Shown here: positions 47,087-60,900 of the stretch, one piece after another
Numbering within the stretch: position 1 is the first letter of the stretch
Layout: each line of letters starts with the position of its first letter
Assembly: GCA_025677815.1 (NCBI GenBank)
Contig: JAIXMP010000001.1
Coordinates: 124,001-188,000, forward strand
Origin: Phascolomyces articulosus
Lineage: Eukaryota > Mucoromycota > Mucoromycetes > Mucorales > Lichtheimiaceae
Length of the DNA stretch: 64,000 nt
Reading direction: 5' to 3'
Translations under genes and position numbers: made by a program
Notes under the pieces: model-generated
The model's database searches: none
What the model was told of the DNA's origin: nothing
What the model saw: the letters and a program-made list of their open reading frames with translations, nothing else

Positions 47087-49021
47087 ATGTATATCACTTA
47101 TAATACGATGCAATGGAGCCAGCATGACGAACGTCGTTTTCTCAACCAACATGTACGGCCACCTATAATAATACCTTCCAACCTTTCAAAACCAGCATCC
47201 GATTTTATGCCCCAAAAACTTGTCCGTGTATCCGATATGCAAGTGGTGCCAGGATCAAAGGTGCATGAAGGTTATTGCGCATTATCTTATTCAGCAAATC
47301 AATCAGGAGAAATCATTGTGGATCGAATCACAGGCAAACATAAACGCATTGATCATGGCAAACACAAAATTATTCGAAAAGGACGTGTTCTCTCTGAAAA
47401 AACCCACCATGTAAAATTTGAAGGCATTATTCAACGAATAGCCAAAGATTTTAATATAAAATATATTTGGTATGATCAAATGTGTATGGATCAGCAAGAC
47501 GAAAAAGAAAAAAACCATGAAATTCAACACATGCATCAAATTTACAGTAATGCCTATTGTACTGTTGTATTGGTGCCTGAATTCCATGTGGATGTGATGG
47601 TGCTTCAACTTAATCGTCAGGAGGAGATAAAGTATGGTAAACCTGTAGAACAATCTATATTAGAATCCGCATGGTTTAAACGATTATGGACATTACTAGA
47701 AGCTTTGAGCTCTTCATCACTCCTCTTTGTGGGAACGGATACACATGCTTGGTGGGTGGAAGACGAATGCTTACGTGACATCAACATCATAACGAAACCA
47801 TCATCCTCAGAAAAATGGAACGCTGCTACTATTCTCTTTCATGCCCATATACGGAAATGTAGTAATGAATATGATAGAATATTTGCAGTGGCCAACCTTT
47901 TCCCAGATATTTTAAGCGACCTGACGATTAACTATCATCAACCTCTCATTGATTTGATGATCCAGTTCTATGGGCTTTTGGCTAAAAAAGATATTACCAT
48001 GTTATGTTTTGGTGAACATAACAAATACAAAAATATGGGTCGACAATCTTCTTCTAATACTAAAAGTAGTCGCTTGACACTACCCAACCACATAATTGCT
48101 CGAGATGATAATTATCTTGTCCCAATTCAAAAATACAAGAATGATATGCCATCTTGGACTGGTGTTTCTGGTGAACATATACCCAACAACATGTTAAAAA
48201 CGTTCTTTCAAAATTACACTATTACTGAAAAAATCATGCATGTGACATGCTCTGGAATTACGACAACGACGGCAAGGGGTAGCCATCAACAAGAACAACA
48301 GGAAGAGCAGCGACAACAGCCATTCATAAAAATCAATAATAATCCGTTTATATTGACCTATGACGATTTTTTATCGTTAATACCACCTGAAGATAATGAA
48401 AGTTTCAGTGATGAAGAATCCCACCATTTCTGGAAACTTGGATTATTGGCCCGATTTCCTGGCCATCAAGAAGACAAAATCCTTATTCTGCCTACCATAT
48501 CCATACAAACGATCAAGGAAGAATTATTACTGGATTCTTCCTCTTCCATGCCACCATCCTCTAATCAAAATAATGGCAAAAGCAATATTAACGGTCACCA
48601 AAACAGAAAATTACTCAACCGTCGTGGCAGCAAGAGGAAAAGTAATAAAAATAGACATTATAATCTTAACAATGAGCAGATCATGGATTCAATGGCTCAA
48701 GAACTACGGTTGCTATCCCATTTTATGCCGACCATTCAAAAAGAAGATTTATTCTGGTTTAAAACTACAGGGCTTAGCGTACCTTACTCTGAATTTCGAA
48801 TTGACTTGACAGAACAAATCGATGCTTCCTCTGAATATGTCATTCTTTCAGGTATCCCCTTTATTAATGATAATCCAAGGAATGATTATTACCCGATTCT
48901 CAAAAAGAGAAATGAAAATGAAGAGCATTACAAAGCCATTGGTCTATGCAAAATATCCAATACCAAGTACTTTTTCTCAAATTACACTCCCCCAGAAGAA
49001 CAAGCTTTTAGTATCGAATAA
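47087..49021 (+). CDS. HET (heterokaryon incompatibility-like) domain protein
   Basis: Single exon, 644 aa, with an ATG at 47087 directly after an A-rich leader. The N-terminal third carries the HET landmarks: GYCALSYSANQSGE (residues about 61-74), then HVKFEGIIQRIAKDFNIKYI, WYDQMCMDQ at residues 128-136 (the usual W-I-D-x-x-C-I-D/N-Q), and HQIYSNAYCTVVLVPEF. A central region with WFKRLWTLLEA follows (typically W-x-R-x-W-x-x-Q-E in the family). The C-terminal half has Gln-rich and Arg/Lys-rich linkers. In ascomycetes HET proteins trigger nonself recognition and cell death. In this lineage the role is unknown, since heterokaryon incompatibility of that kind is not established there. A decayed paralogue lies 1.4 kb upstream in the same orientation. 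Confidence 0.82.
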   Translation: MYITYNTMQWSQHDERRFLNQHVRPPIIIPSNLSKPASDFMPQKLVRVSDMQVVPGSKVHEGYCALSYSANQSGEIIVDRITGKHKRIDHGKHKIIRKGRVLSEKTHHVKFEGIIQRIAKDFNIKYIWYDQMCMDQQDEKEKNHEIQHMHQIYSNAYCTVVLVPEFHVDVMVLQLNRQEEIKYGKPVEQSILESAWFKRLWTLLEALSSSSLLFVGTDTHAWWVEDECLRDINIITKPSSSEKWNAATILFHAHIRKCSNEYDRIFAVANLFPDILSDLTINYHQPLIDLMIQFYGLLAKKDITMLCFGEHNKYKNMGRQSSSNTKSSRLTLPNHIIARDDNYLVPIQKYKNDMPSWTGVSGEHIPNNMLKTFFQNYTITEKIMHVTCSGITTTTARGSHQQEQQEEQRQQPFIKINNNPFILTYDDFLSLIPPEDNESFSDEESHHFWKLGLLARFPGHQEDKILILPTISIQTIKEELLLDSSSSMPPSSNQNNGKSNINGHQNRKLLNRRGSKRKSNKNRHYNLNNEQIMDSMAQELRLLSHFMPTIQKEDLFWFKTTGLSVPYSEFRIDLTEQIDASSEYVILSGIPFINDNPRNDYYPILKKRNENEEHYKAIGLCKISNTKYFFSNYTPPEEQAFSIE

Positions 49022-49470
49022 TTTTGTATATTATATATATATATATATATATGTTTTCTCCCCCTTGTATATATGAAAATAAGCATATTGTATATATGGA
49101 AATAAATATTTCGACAGGATAAAAAATAATAAACTGTTATATACATTGTCTAATATAAAAGTGTAAGTTAGATAGAAAAGTAAAATATACATCGATATTA
49201 CATACGTAAATCACACATATAGCATAAAATATATTCTAAACTCAAGATAGAAAAATAAGTTCATAATTATTTTATATATAAAAAAAAATAAACGGACGAT
49301 TTTGGTGTTGGAAGAAGAAAAATATTTGAAGAATATATACAAACAACCAAAAAAAAAATACAGTTATTATCATTAGGAAATGAGAGTAGGGAAGGGGGAT
49401 AATAATAATAATAATAATAGTTGAAGTGGATAATGATTGTGAAATAGTGTAGGAAGCATGAATGGATGTA
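49022..49470. other. convergent intergenic region
   Basis: AT-rich 3' flanks of the HET-like gene and the PKA gene, with a (TA)n run at 49033-49052 and (AAT)n at about 49401-49420. No gene seen. Confidence 0.6.
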
Positions 49471-51662
<2,192 letters not shown>

Positions 51663-52053
51663 AAGTAGAATAATTAAAGAAAAAGTGTAAGGTGTGTTTG
51701 TGTCTGTTTGTGTATTGAAGGGTATTGAGAAAAAGAAAAAAAGAAGGAAAACGAAAAAAAAGCCCGTGTTTCAAATTTTTATTTCTTTTTTTAATGCATA
51801 TTTCTCTCTCTCTCTTGCTATAAACTTTAGTTTTCATTGTTTCTGTTTCACCAGCATACATTAAAATCGCATATAAAAAAAGAAATTTAAAAGTGAGATA
51901 GAATATGGTCATTGTTGTTGTCATGGTGTGTTGCATGTGTGCAGATGCCTCGCGCACAATAGTAACCATGGTAAGATAAAATGTTTTTGTTTATGCATAC
52001 ATAAGATCTTACTCTTTTCCCATCTCATTAAAAATTTGCATTAGTGTGGAAAA

Positions 52054-52086
<33 letters not shown>

Positions 52087-52334
52087 GACATCATTAATAT
52101 TCAAAAACATATAAAAAGCAACCAATGGATTTGAGAAATCTGTCAAAAGAGTTACAAAATAAACAGCTGATCTTCATTTTTGATGATAATGAAATGTTTC
52201 CAAGTTACTGCGTTATATAATAATAATAGTCCAATAGTAATACGATCATTTATCATTCTCTTGTTCATAATCAAGAAGATGTATGTTTTTTTTTTCAACA
52301 ACGATACCTGAAAAAAGTACTTTATTATTGTTTT
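51663..52334. other. PKA upstream region
   Basis: The 5' flank of PKA, with AG-rich leader sequence and a (TA)n run at about 52050-52080, then the 3' flank of the EF-hand gene. No gene seen. Confidence 0.55.
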
Positions 52335-52957
52335 TTAGTTTGCTTTGAATTTATCTGGTACAAAATCGCCTTCTTGATGATGTTGATATTGTGCTTCATG
52401 ACTACTGCTACCACTTTGTTCTTCTTCTTCATGATCGCCTTCACTCCATTCAGGTTGGTCGCTATGATGGAATGCTTTCGGTGTACCCGTTTGTGGCGGA
52501 TGATGATCCATCCATTCTTTTTCTTCTTGTATTTCTTCTGGTGTCCAATCGGGTAATTGACTTTTCATATATTCTTCCAAAGAAATCTTTCCATCCTTGT
52601 CCTTGTCAAGATCTTGTAAAGCTCGATCTACAATCGTTCGTACGTGGTGAGCGTTAGGGTCAATGTCTCTTTCTAATCCATACATTGCTCGAAGATCCGA
52701 TTCATCCCAGAATCCATCACCATTGTCATCATGGATTTTAAAAAAGGCAACTTCATCATTCACTTGAATGCCATGGGTATCTTGCATGTGTCTATATTAT
52801 TATTATTACTATGTTTTCCTGATCTTCCCCCTTTTTTTTCCTGAATGAAAAAAAAAAAGACAACTTACTTGTCTTCAAAATTGGCAAAATGAAACTGTTG
52901 CTGACCAGCAGCAACCAACATGGTAGCGAATGCACTGAGAATAATAAGCCTGCTCAT
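52335..52957 (-). CDS. secretory-pathway EF-hand protein (nucleobindin/calumenin-like)
   Basis: Two minus-strand exons, 52957-52869 and 52791-52335 (181 aa), with a GTAAGT donor and ATATAG acceptor. A signal peptide (MSRLIILSAFATMLVAAG) leads the protein. Two EF-hand loops are visible: DDNGDGFWDESDL and DKDKDGKISLEEY, with good calcium ligands. Between them comes GLERDIDPNAHHVRTIVDRA. The C-terminus is acidic and His-rich and ends DKFKAN, with no HDEL-type retention signal. It fits the small fungal EF-hand proteins of the ER/Golgi or secreted fraction. A calcium-buffer role is inferred. Confidence 0.88.
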
Positions 52958-53531
52958 TGGTGGTAGGTAACAAGTATATAAGAAAAAGAAAGAGTTGATA
53001 TGGTTAAAAATAGAAGTGTTCGAGAGCTGAGAAAATGTATCTTTTATTTTCAGGTTCCTCTTTTGTATTCTTTTTCGTCTTTTATCTTGATACTAATGGA
53101 ATGAACTCAACTCGTTAAATATTAGGATCTATGTAATAGTAAGAAGTATATTTCATTTATTAGTAATTTATTTTATAATCGCGCGTTAGAGCCATAATAG
53201 ATAACATAGAATTCATCATTATATCCACAAAATAATTTAGTAGACTATATGTAGTAATAGAAATGTATTAAAATATGAAAATGATACGAATGATATTAAT
53301 GAGTATACCAAAGATATTTTTTATTTTTTTTGTGGTATTATAATGAAGAATACATCTGTTGATGGGTGATATATATATTTTACACTTGTTTTTTTCACTA
53401 CAGAGTATTTATCAATCAATTTCTTACAGTTCAGCTATTTTTTTTAAAAAAAATCAGAATCCATTTTTTCTTTTGCTTGCGTCATTAGGGTGGACAACAA
53501 TTGGCATTCCCTATCGTATACATTGAATAGT
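52958..53531. other. divergent intergenic region
   Basis: Upstream flanks of the EF-hand gene (minus) and of the plus-strand gene starting at 53532. AT-rich; no gene seen. Confidence 0.55.
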
Positions 53532-56500
53532 ATGGCAAATCCACCAAAGTCTTTTCGAAGCTGGCTGCTCCCGAGTGAATTTGGTAAAACATATCAGTTC
53601 TTCATTGATACGCCTTTATCCGACTTGTGTTTTGAAGGATTCCTAAATAGCAAACCCACCGCACAGAATGGCCACAACCAGTCCCTTAATCAAGATTTAA
53701 TACGAGAGTACAATAATGCAATGATTGCCATTATTAACAACACTCAAAATTTGCATCGTGAAATTAAAAGTTATGTTGGATAGATTCTAAAAAAATCCAA
53801 ACAAAATGTACTATGTTGTGAATATAAAACAGAATTATTATTCTGCTGTGCATCGTCAACTGATATTGATTCCTTTTTTCTTTAGGGTGTCGGTCATGAA
53901 CAGGTCCCACCAGAAGCACAACCAGTGTTTCATATTAATGCACCTAACGGGATTGGTGTTGTTGTCTGTGGAACTGCAGAAGTCAACAATGATGGTGAAC
54001 GTTCTGGTAGAAGTTCACAAGCCCGCGATGATGATCAAGAAAATCAAGCTACAAAACACAGTTATGAAGATGAAGTTCATGAATTACCGGTTATAGATGA
54101 TGATGGTGATGATTTGTGGCCACCTGAAGACTATGAAAATAGCGATGACCCTTCCGTTGCACAAGAAGAAGATGAGAATGATCCAGATCCACGATCCGAT
54201 CTTACCTACGATTATCACCCGACTCGTACTATCGAATACACGTTGGAAAACGTTGAGCTGGACGACAATGCTTATGAAGAATTGTTTACTAATACTGAAT
54301 GTGCATCTTCCCCAACTGATATTGAAGCAACACATTATCAAGATACTTGGATAGTGAATAGATTTAATGTCGTCAATGCACTTAAATCATTTCGAACCTT
54401 ATCATCTTCACTTAATCCAAGAAATTATCTGATTTACGTCTACTGTAATGTTAATACAGTAGCAAAAGTTTACCAAGAAGGCTTTTGTTAACTGGTATGA
54501 CACGTATAGTGCTTTGAATCACATTTACCTTTTTCCTTTGAAAGATTCTCAACCAATCATTCAATATATGAATGTTATAGTGTGAATGATAAAAACGGGT
54601 ACCATATATATCTCTATACTTTTCTTATGAGTGACATGAATTGATTGTTGATGTCATAACTGTTATTCTTACATTTATTTAGTGATCAAGCACAAATTAT
54701 ATTGAAGCAGATAAGAGCGACTTGAATGTACGTGATGGATTGGTGCCGTTAAGCTCAAATGTAGTGTTATGGTCAGATGAATTATCTCAAGTATGTATTC
54801 AATGCAACACAGTTTGGTAGATAAGTTGTTATGCAAAGAGAGGAGCTAAGATTAGTATAACCATTCAGGTCGACATTACCGTGGTTAATTGGAGTGAGAT
54901 ACAAGATATAACAATACCGTTTTTGGTGGAGGCAAGAGAAAATCAGGATGAGGTGGAATTAATTGTTGCCAATATTTTGCACAGACTGTAGGTTGCCTAT
55001 ATTTACATGTTGTTGTATCAGAGGAAATATCACAACTAAAAAGAAATAACAGGAGACGAGATAAGTCAACGAGACTCGAAAATATTGAACTGAAGTTTAT
55101 TAAGATAAAAAATAATCTCTCTATTTATAAAAAAATGCTCATCATGGACTATCACAACTTGCGCATTATGGTGTAATATTGGAATATGGATTGCATCATT
55201 TGGATTGCGTGTTATGAGGACAGTATATTTAAAGTAGACCATGAGTGATATCGTTAGAAGGATTGCGCGATCCAGCATAATTAACAATATGTGAGAGAGA
55301 ACGGCGCAATACTGTGTGTAACATAAGTAATCATCAAATAGAATTACTGCACCAGTGAGGTATAGGGTGAATGACAGTAATAATAATAATAATAATGAAG
55401 AATTATTATTTATTGTGAAGCCATTGTATGTTGGATACAACACATGCGTTAAATATGATAGAAATTTTCTTACATACTCGTTAATATTTGAAATAGGGCC
55501 ATGAGCTTTTGGAAAGGACCTCCATATGTAAAGTTAGACGATTCTTATGTACACAGTGTTGTTTCCGTTATATTCAAATCTGTATTTCAATCAGATCCAG
55601 TATTGTCATATCAATGGTACGTTGCATAGCGTTTTAATATATTTGAACAAACAGGAATGTCAATCTAAATTTATATGGTTAAAAGCTACATCTCCAGGGC
55701 GAACGGCCGTTCGGGTGGTGATAATAATAAACATAAAACTATAGATAATGACGGCCCTAGCGCCAAAACTGACTTTGTTATGTTTATGGTGCACAGCCAA
55801 TCGCGTGCAGACCTTGCAGTTTCGGAAGTCAAGTCACCGTCAAATGCTGGAAGTAACAATGTCACGGAGCCAGATATGGTCAAGATGGAAGAGAAATGCA
55901 GTGGATGGTGAATAATTTGATGAAAAAAGGTGTGCGTGATCCAGTAGTTGGCGGAATTCTATTGGAAGGGTATACGATGATAATCTACAAAATGGACTTA
56001 AAGTATCTTCAGGTATATCTATATCGTATGATAGAACTATCATCAACTGAACTATTAAAAACCATTGAAGATGTTTCCGTATTGCCATCCATTTTAAGAG
56101 GAATATTGCAGATTAAGGTAGGAAAGAAGAGAATGTTAATGGTACGTACGACCTTGGGAAGATGCACTTACCCATTGATAAATATATATATATATATATA
56201 TAGTATAGTTCGACAAACACCCATCGTCGCAAAAGAAGTGCAGTGGCAAAGCCCAATGGTGACCCTTTGATGTATTCCCCGCGGCATTCGTATATGGCCA
56301 AAGAGTCATTCTACTTGAAAAGGGATAGCAGGAAAACAACAAAATTACTACGGGCGCAGCAAGATCCACACTAGGGGCACAGCAGACCAGGGGTCATTTT
56401 AGTATCACGCTATGCCAATGGTCTTCTACTAGTGCTAGGCTGCGCCCTTGATCAGTATAATGGCAATAATGAAAAGATACATCATCATCGGTTAACACTG

Positions 56501-57443
56501 AAGATTTACAGTTATTCTCATAATGCTAGTATAGCTCATTTTCTAATTAGCAGTATCACTAAAACACAAGAGTATATTTATATAATATAAATGTGTATAA
56601 TAATTTAAAAAGAAAAACAGAAATAAACTTATTCTATATATAAGTTATTGCTTTTAAATGTTCGAAGTAACTGTGGTATGTCAGGATGGTTTTTTACTTA
56701 CAATAGTAATGATCATCAAAATAAATAAGGATAATGTGTTTTAAAGGCATCCAACTTACGAAAAGAGGTTTGATAACGGCATCGTCGTCGTTTACGTTGC
56801 CTATACCAATTGGTATTGTGGATAGAATTAACTAAAAATCAATAAACCCTATATGATTGATTGGCTAAAAGGTTTGATCGCCGCATCACCTCGTTAGTTG
56901 TACCATTCATCTAAGCAAACCATAATTCCACAAAACCTCTCCCTAATTATATTAGTAATAAACTTCTATCATTATTATTGCAATATATATGACAATAGTA
57001 GTCATTCAACAATATGAAAATCAGCCAGCACATATCTTATCTATTTACAGAATTAATATAAAGTTACCTGTCAATGGTTGTGGAACTTTTTTCATTATGT
57101 ATGAATGGTACATACAAAAAAGGAATAATTCACAGTGAGCTTTTTTTGTGATGTTTATTTTTTATTTGCAGACTCTTACAACATTTCATGAACAAAAAAA
57201 AAAAAAAAAAAAAAACAGCTTGATCAACGAGCCATTGTTCTCCGTGTGTTGCAGGAAGAGCTTCTTAATACTGGGTTAATAGCAATTGAAGACACTTTCC
57301 CAAGTACTCCAGTTTTGTTTATTCAAACTGACCTTGTACCCGAATGTGTCCTCCGCTTAATACAAGAAGACCGAGGTGGTATTACATATGCAGAGGCAAA
57401 AACAATATTACGTGAAGGTCACGATTTTGGCAAAAGCTACTAG
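53532..57443 (+). pseudogene. PD-(D/E)XK-like family gene with two lesions
   Basis: Exon-like blocks: 53532-53774, 53886 to about 54458, 54683-54790, 54869-54987, 55497-55616, 55698-56117, 57219-57443. Nearly all joins are in frame with GT-AG introns. The protein starts MANPPKSFRSWLLPSEFG and has an acidic middle. Its core contains TDFVMFMVH, an acidic residue, then SEVKSP: a D...E-x-K arrangement as in PD-(D/E)XK nuclease folds. KKGVRDPVVGGILLEG and YKMDLKYLQVYLYRMIEL follow. From memory, this type of protein is greatly expanded in Mucorales; its function is not known to me. Two lesions: the third block opens with TGA (54683-54685) in the required frame, and one base is missing near 55895-55903 where EPDMVKME should run into EMQWMVNN. 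Two introns are unusually long (509 and 1101 nt). The end of block 2 is uncertain. Confidence 0.6.
56352..56447. mobile_element. short TIR element (MITE-like) within an intron
   Basis: GGGCGCAGC at the left is matched by GCTGCGCCC at the right. CTAG-containing inner parts (ACACTAG and CTAGTGCTAG) are also inverted, giving about 96 bp with terminal inverted repeats. It lies inside the 1.1-kb last intron of the PD-(D/E)XK-like gene. No clear target duplication was identified. Confidence 0.5.
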
Positions 57444-57531
57444 CTATTATATCTATTGTATCTTTCATACATTCCTCCGCTCTGTTATGCTCGTATTTTC
57501 TATCTAGTAACTTTCTTGAATAATCTAGGTA
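57444..57531. other. 3' flank of the PD-(D/E)XK-like gene
   Basis: Short AT-rich stretch between the stop codon at 57443 and the MITE. Confidence 0.5.
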
Positions 57532-57631
57532 CAGTACTCGCTCGCTAAACCGGTATTCGTTAAACCGGTATTTCGCTAAACCGGTACAGTTCCTCGCATA
57601 TTTTGGGTACCAGTTTAGCGAGCGGGTACTG
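57532..57631. mobile_element. 100-bp pogo-type MITE
   Basis: Begins CAGTACTCGCTCGCTAAACC and ends GTTTAGCGAGCGGGTACTG, preceded by TA. Three tandem CGYTAAACCGGTA units lie in the left half. The whole unit is nearly identical to the last 90 bp of the pogo element at 41523-42534 (about 42450-42534), so it is a non-autonomous relative of that family. The right-hand TA is not preserved (TC). Confidence 0.85.
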
Positions 57632-57961
57632 TCTGTATTTATATTCCTCCTTCTCTATATTAACATATGAATGAATGGTACATATTGCTGACAGTATTTT
57701 TTTTTTGTTGTATCATACATCATATATACTGCATCCTCTGTTCTGCCTTATTACTACATAACACATAGCACATTGAATTATGTAATCTAGTTTAAATAAA
57801 TATTACTGTATGTTTCTCTATGATATCCATTTTTATTTCATACTCTATTTTTCCATCGACTCTTTATGCTCATATCTAAAAACCATCATTGTTTTGACCA
57901 AATTTGATGAATTACTTGATGATAATAAACAAAAAGTACACGTTTATTCTTATAATTATAT

Positions 57962-60900
57962 CTAACGCATATCAGCATAAAGTTTACGCACTTTGGGATC
58001 AACCCACTTTCTTCTCCGTCTTTTCCCATGATGTTTTCGTCGAACGCTTTTTCTTGCAAAACGAGTCGCTAACAATGCTTCCATTTCTTCATCGCACATG
58101 ACACATCCAATGACAGGTTGTTTGTTTTGATTTTCTCTAAATTCTGCTTTAAGAATCACTGTACCACAATCTTCACATATTTCATCTTTTACAATGTTGA
58201 CATCTATAAATAAATAAATAAAAAAGAGGGTGAGCCTGCCGAAAATGCATATGTGAAAGGATGGATTTGGAAAAAAAAAAGAATAGTGTAATTTACGTTT
58301 AATGGTATCCAAGAAGGTAGAAACAATGTTACACTCATTACAACTGAGTTTCCATCGTGGAGCAGATGTTGCATCTAAAATAAGTCTACCTTGACATGGG
58401 TCTACCTCCTGTTCAGATTCGGGACAAGGACAAATTGCATTGCGTACCATGGAATGTGCACATGTTGGATGCAGGCAATGATTACATCCCATGCCTATAC
58501 ATATATAAAAATATTTATAAAGGTTTTTTTTTGGTATGTTAATTAGTGATGCATATTCCCATCTCTTCTGTTTTTGCTTTGTGTGTATGCTACTACTGCT
58601 ATATACTAGTCACCAAATAATATCTGTACCTTTTTTGATGTCCTCAAAGGGCGGATGATTATAACAATAAGGACATATGGGAAACCCTGTGCCTTTGGAT
58701 CCAGTTGAATAGAGGACTAATTCAAAGTCATCCAAAGGCTTTTTAAAGCAAAAATCTTTTTTTAGTTCTTCTTTTCCCCTTTTTGGTATAACTATCCAAT
58801 AAACAATAAAAAAAGTCCTTACACAACGAAGTTCACGATATAATTTGATATTTCCATTCATTGGAAGTGAATACGTTTCATCACAAGTAGGACAATGTAA
58901 TCGATTTGGTTTTAATGCAATATATTTCATATACCTATAAATAAATATATATTCAATCAATAAAACGAGGTTCATTCCGATCATGTAATGAAAATAATCC
59001 TTCCCCCAAATGCATTGAACTACCATTTACCTTTTACATTTACCACACTTGGACAATGGCTTTCCAGAAGCTGCTAATGTTGAAAATGTTGCTTCAAATA
59101 ATTCATCCATAGACTCAACCTAGCATACAATAGAGTGACTCCATGAGACGAACGGATATGTCTTTTTATACGCTTCACCCATCGATAAAGTATACTTACA
59201 TGTTTGACAAAGTAGGCAAACTTGCTTTCAAACATATCCAAAAAGTATTGCAGTACTTCTTTTTGTGGCGCTTTACCAGAAGCAATCAGGTTAAGCTGTT
59301 GTTCCATGTCTGATCGCATTGTTGGAAGTGATAATTCTGGATCGATTTTTTCTAATTGTACCAAAAAAAAAAAAAGATCGTTGTCAGTTAATTTTTCCTT
59401 CCCATCCAAACTACCCAGTCATCGATAATAATATATTTCCTCCTTGCTGTTTTTATACATCTTTAATAAAATGAAAAACATACGATATCTAACAAAATAA
59501 AAAAATAAGCGAGCACCTGCCATTAGAATGATACACACTTTTTGTTTTCTCAAAGTTTCTTCATCTTACCCATGAATAAGAACAATACCAAGGTTCGTTG
59601 GTACAAGTCGCCTTGCTCCACCGTTGACATTGACATAATTACGTTGACAAATGTTATTGATATGCGTAGGAATACTGGCATCAGTTCCAATTCCATTTTG
59701 TTCCATCAACCCAATTAATTCTGCTTCTGTCAAATAATCTGGTGGACTTGTCTTCCCTTCACGTAAAGTAAGTGATACAATAGGAAGTGTTTCACCCTTT
59801 GTAAATTCGGGAATAGGTTCATCTGGTGTTTTTAGCCAATGCATCACAGCCGAAAATCCAGGTGCTACCGTTTGAGATCCTATTTTTTTTTCAATATATA
59901 TATATATAGCGTTAATTTTTTTTTTTCTGATATAATCGAGTGCATCGTTTTGCATAAGACATTGAATAAAATTGTTATATATATATATCACCTTTACATT
60001 CAAAACGTTCGTCACCAATAGCAATCTTTGCTGTTGTGCTTGCATATTGCAAGTTGGAGCTAATGGAACCAATAAAAGTTCTGGCAATAAAATCATAGAT
60101 ACGCCAGGTATCACCATATAATTCTCCTTCATCTGCAACACGCATGGGTGTACTATGATATTCATAAAGTAAGAGTTTAGCGTAAACCACTTTGATAAGT
60201 GTAAAATAATATATATAACAAGAAGATGAAATTCTTTACATAGGAGGATGGTCACCAACATCTGTACCACCTGTAGGTCTCTGGAATCCATTTTGTAATA
60301 ATTCATCACAATATTGGCCCCTAGGATAGATCGTTATTACTATGTTTTTTCTCCTCTTTTCTAATACTTTATATTATTTTACCAATTGGCTTGTTTTGAT
60401 TGTTCTTGTAAAACACTTTTTAAATCAAAACTTTCAGGGTATCTTGATGTCTCCGTACGTGGATATGAAATATAACCTTGTGTATAAAGTCGTTCAGCGA
60501 TACTCATCTATTGCATATAACAAAAGAACACAATTTTTTACATGTCAATATCTTATCCATCCCGTGCAGCTTATTTTCTCGCTCATTCCAGTTTCTAGTT
60601 ACACACACACACTAGAAAAAAAAAAGAATTTACTTTACACTTTCACTAGGACTGATGCCTAAACCAGATGAACAGTGCTTCAATAATTCAACCTAGTAGA
60701 AATAGTTTTGCATAATTTACTATAGCATTGTTGACAGTAAAAAAAAAGCACTACACACTCCTACACAATCCACATTATTCTATATTTTTTTTTACCGTAT
60801 TCAAGGCATGAGGTCGTTGTCTCGATTTCTTTTTCGTTTCCACGCTCAACACAGTTGCATTTTTCGACTCAATTGAATTCAAAAACAAGTGAGCCACTTG

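Noticed and set aside
57172..57218. exon start right after TGCAG at 57172 in the PD-(D/E)XK-like gene
   Set aside because: Reading through the A run puts the last exon out of frame; the CAG after the A run is in frame.
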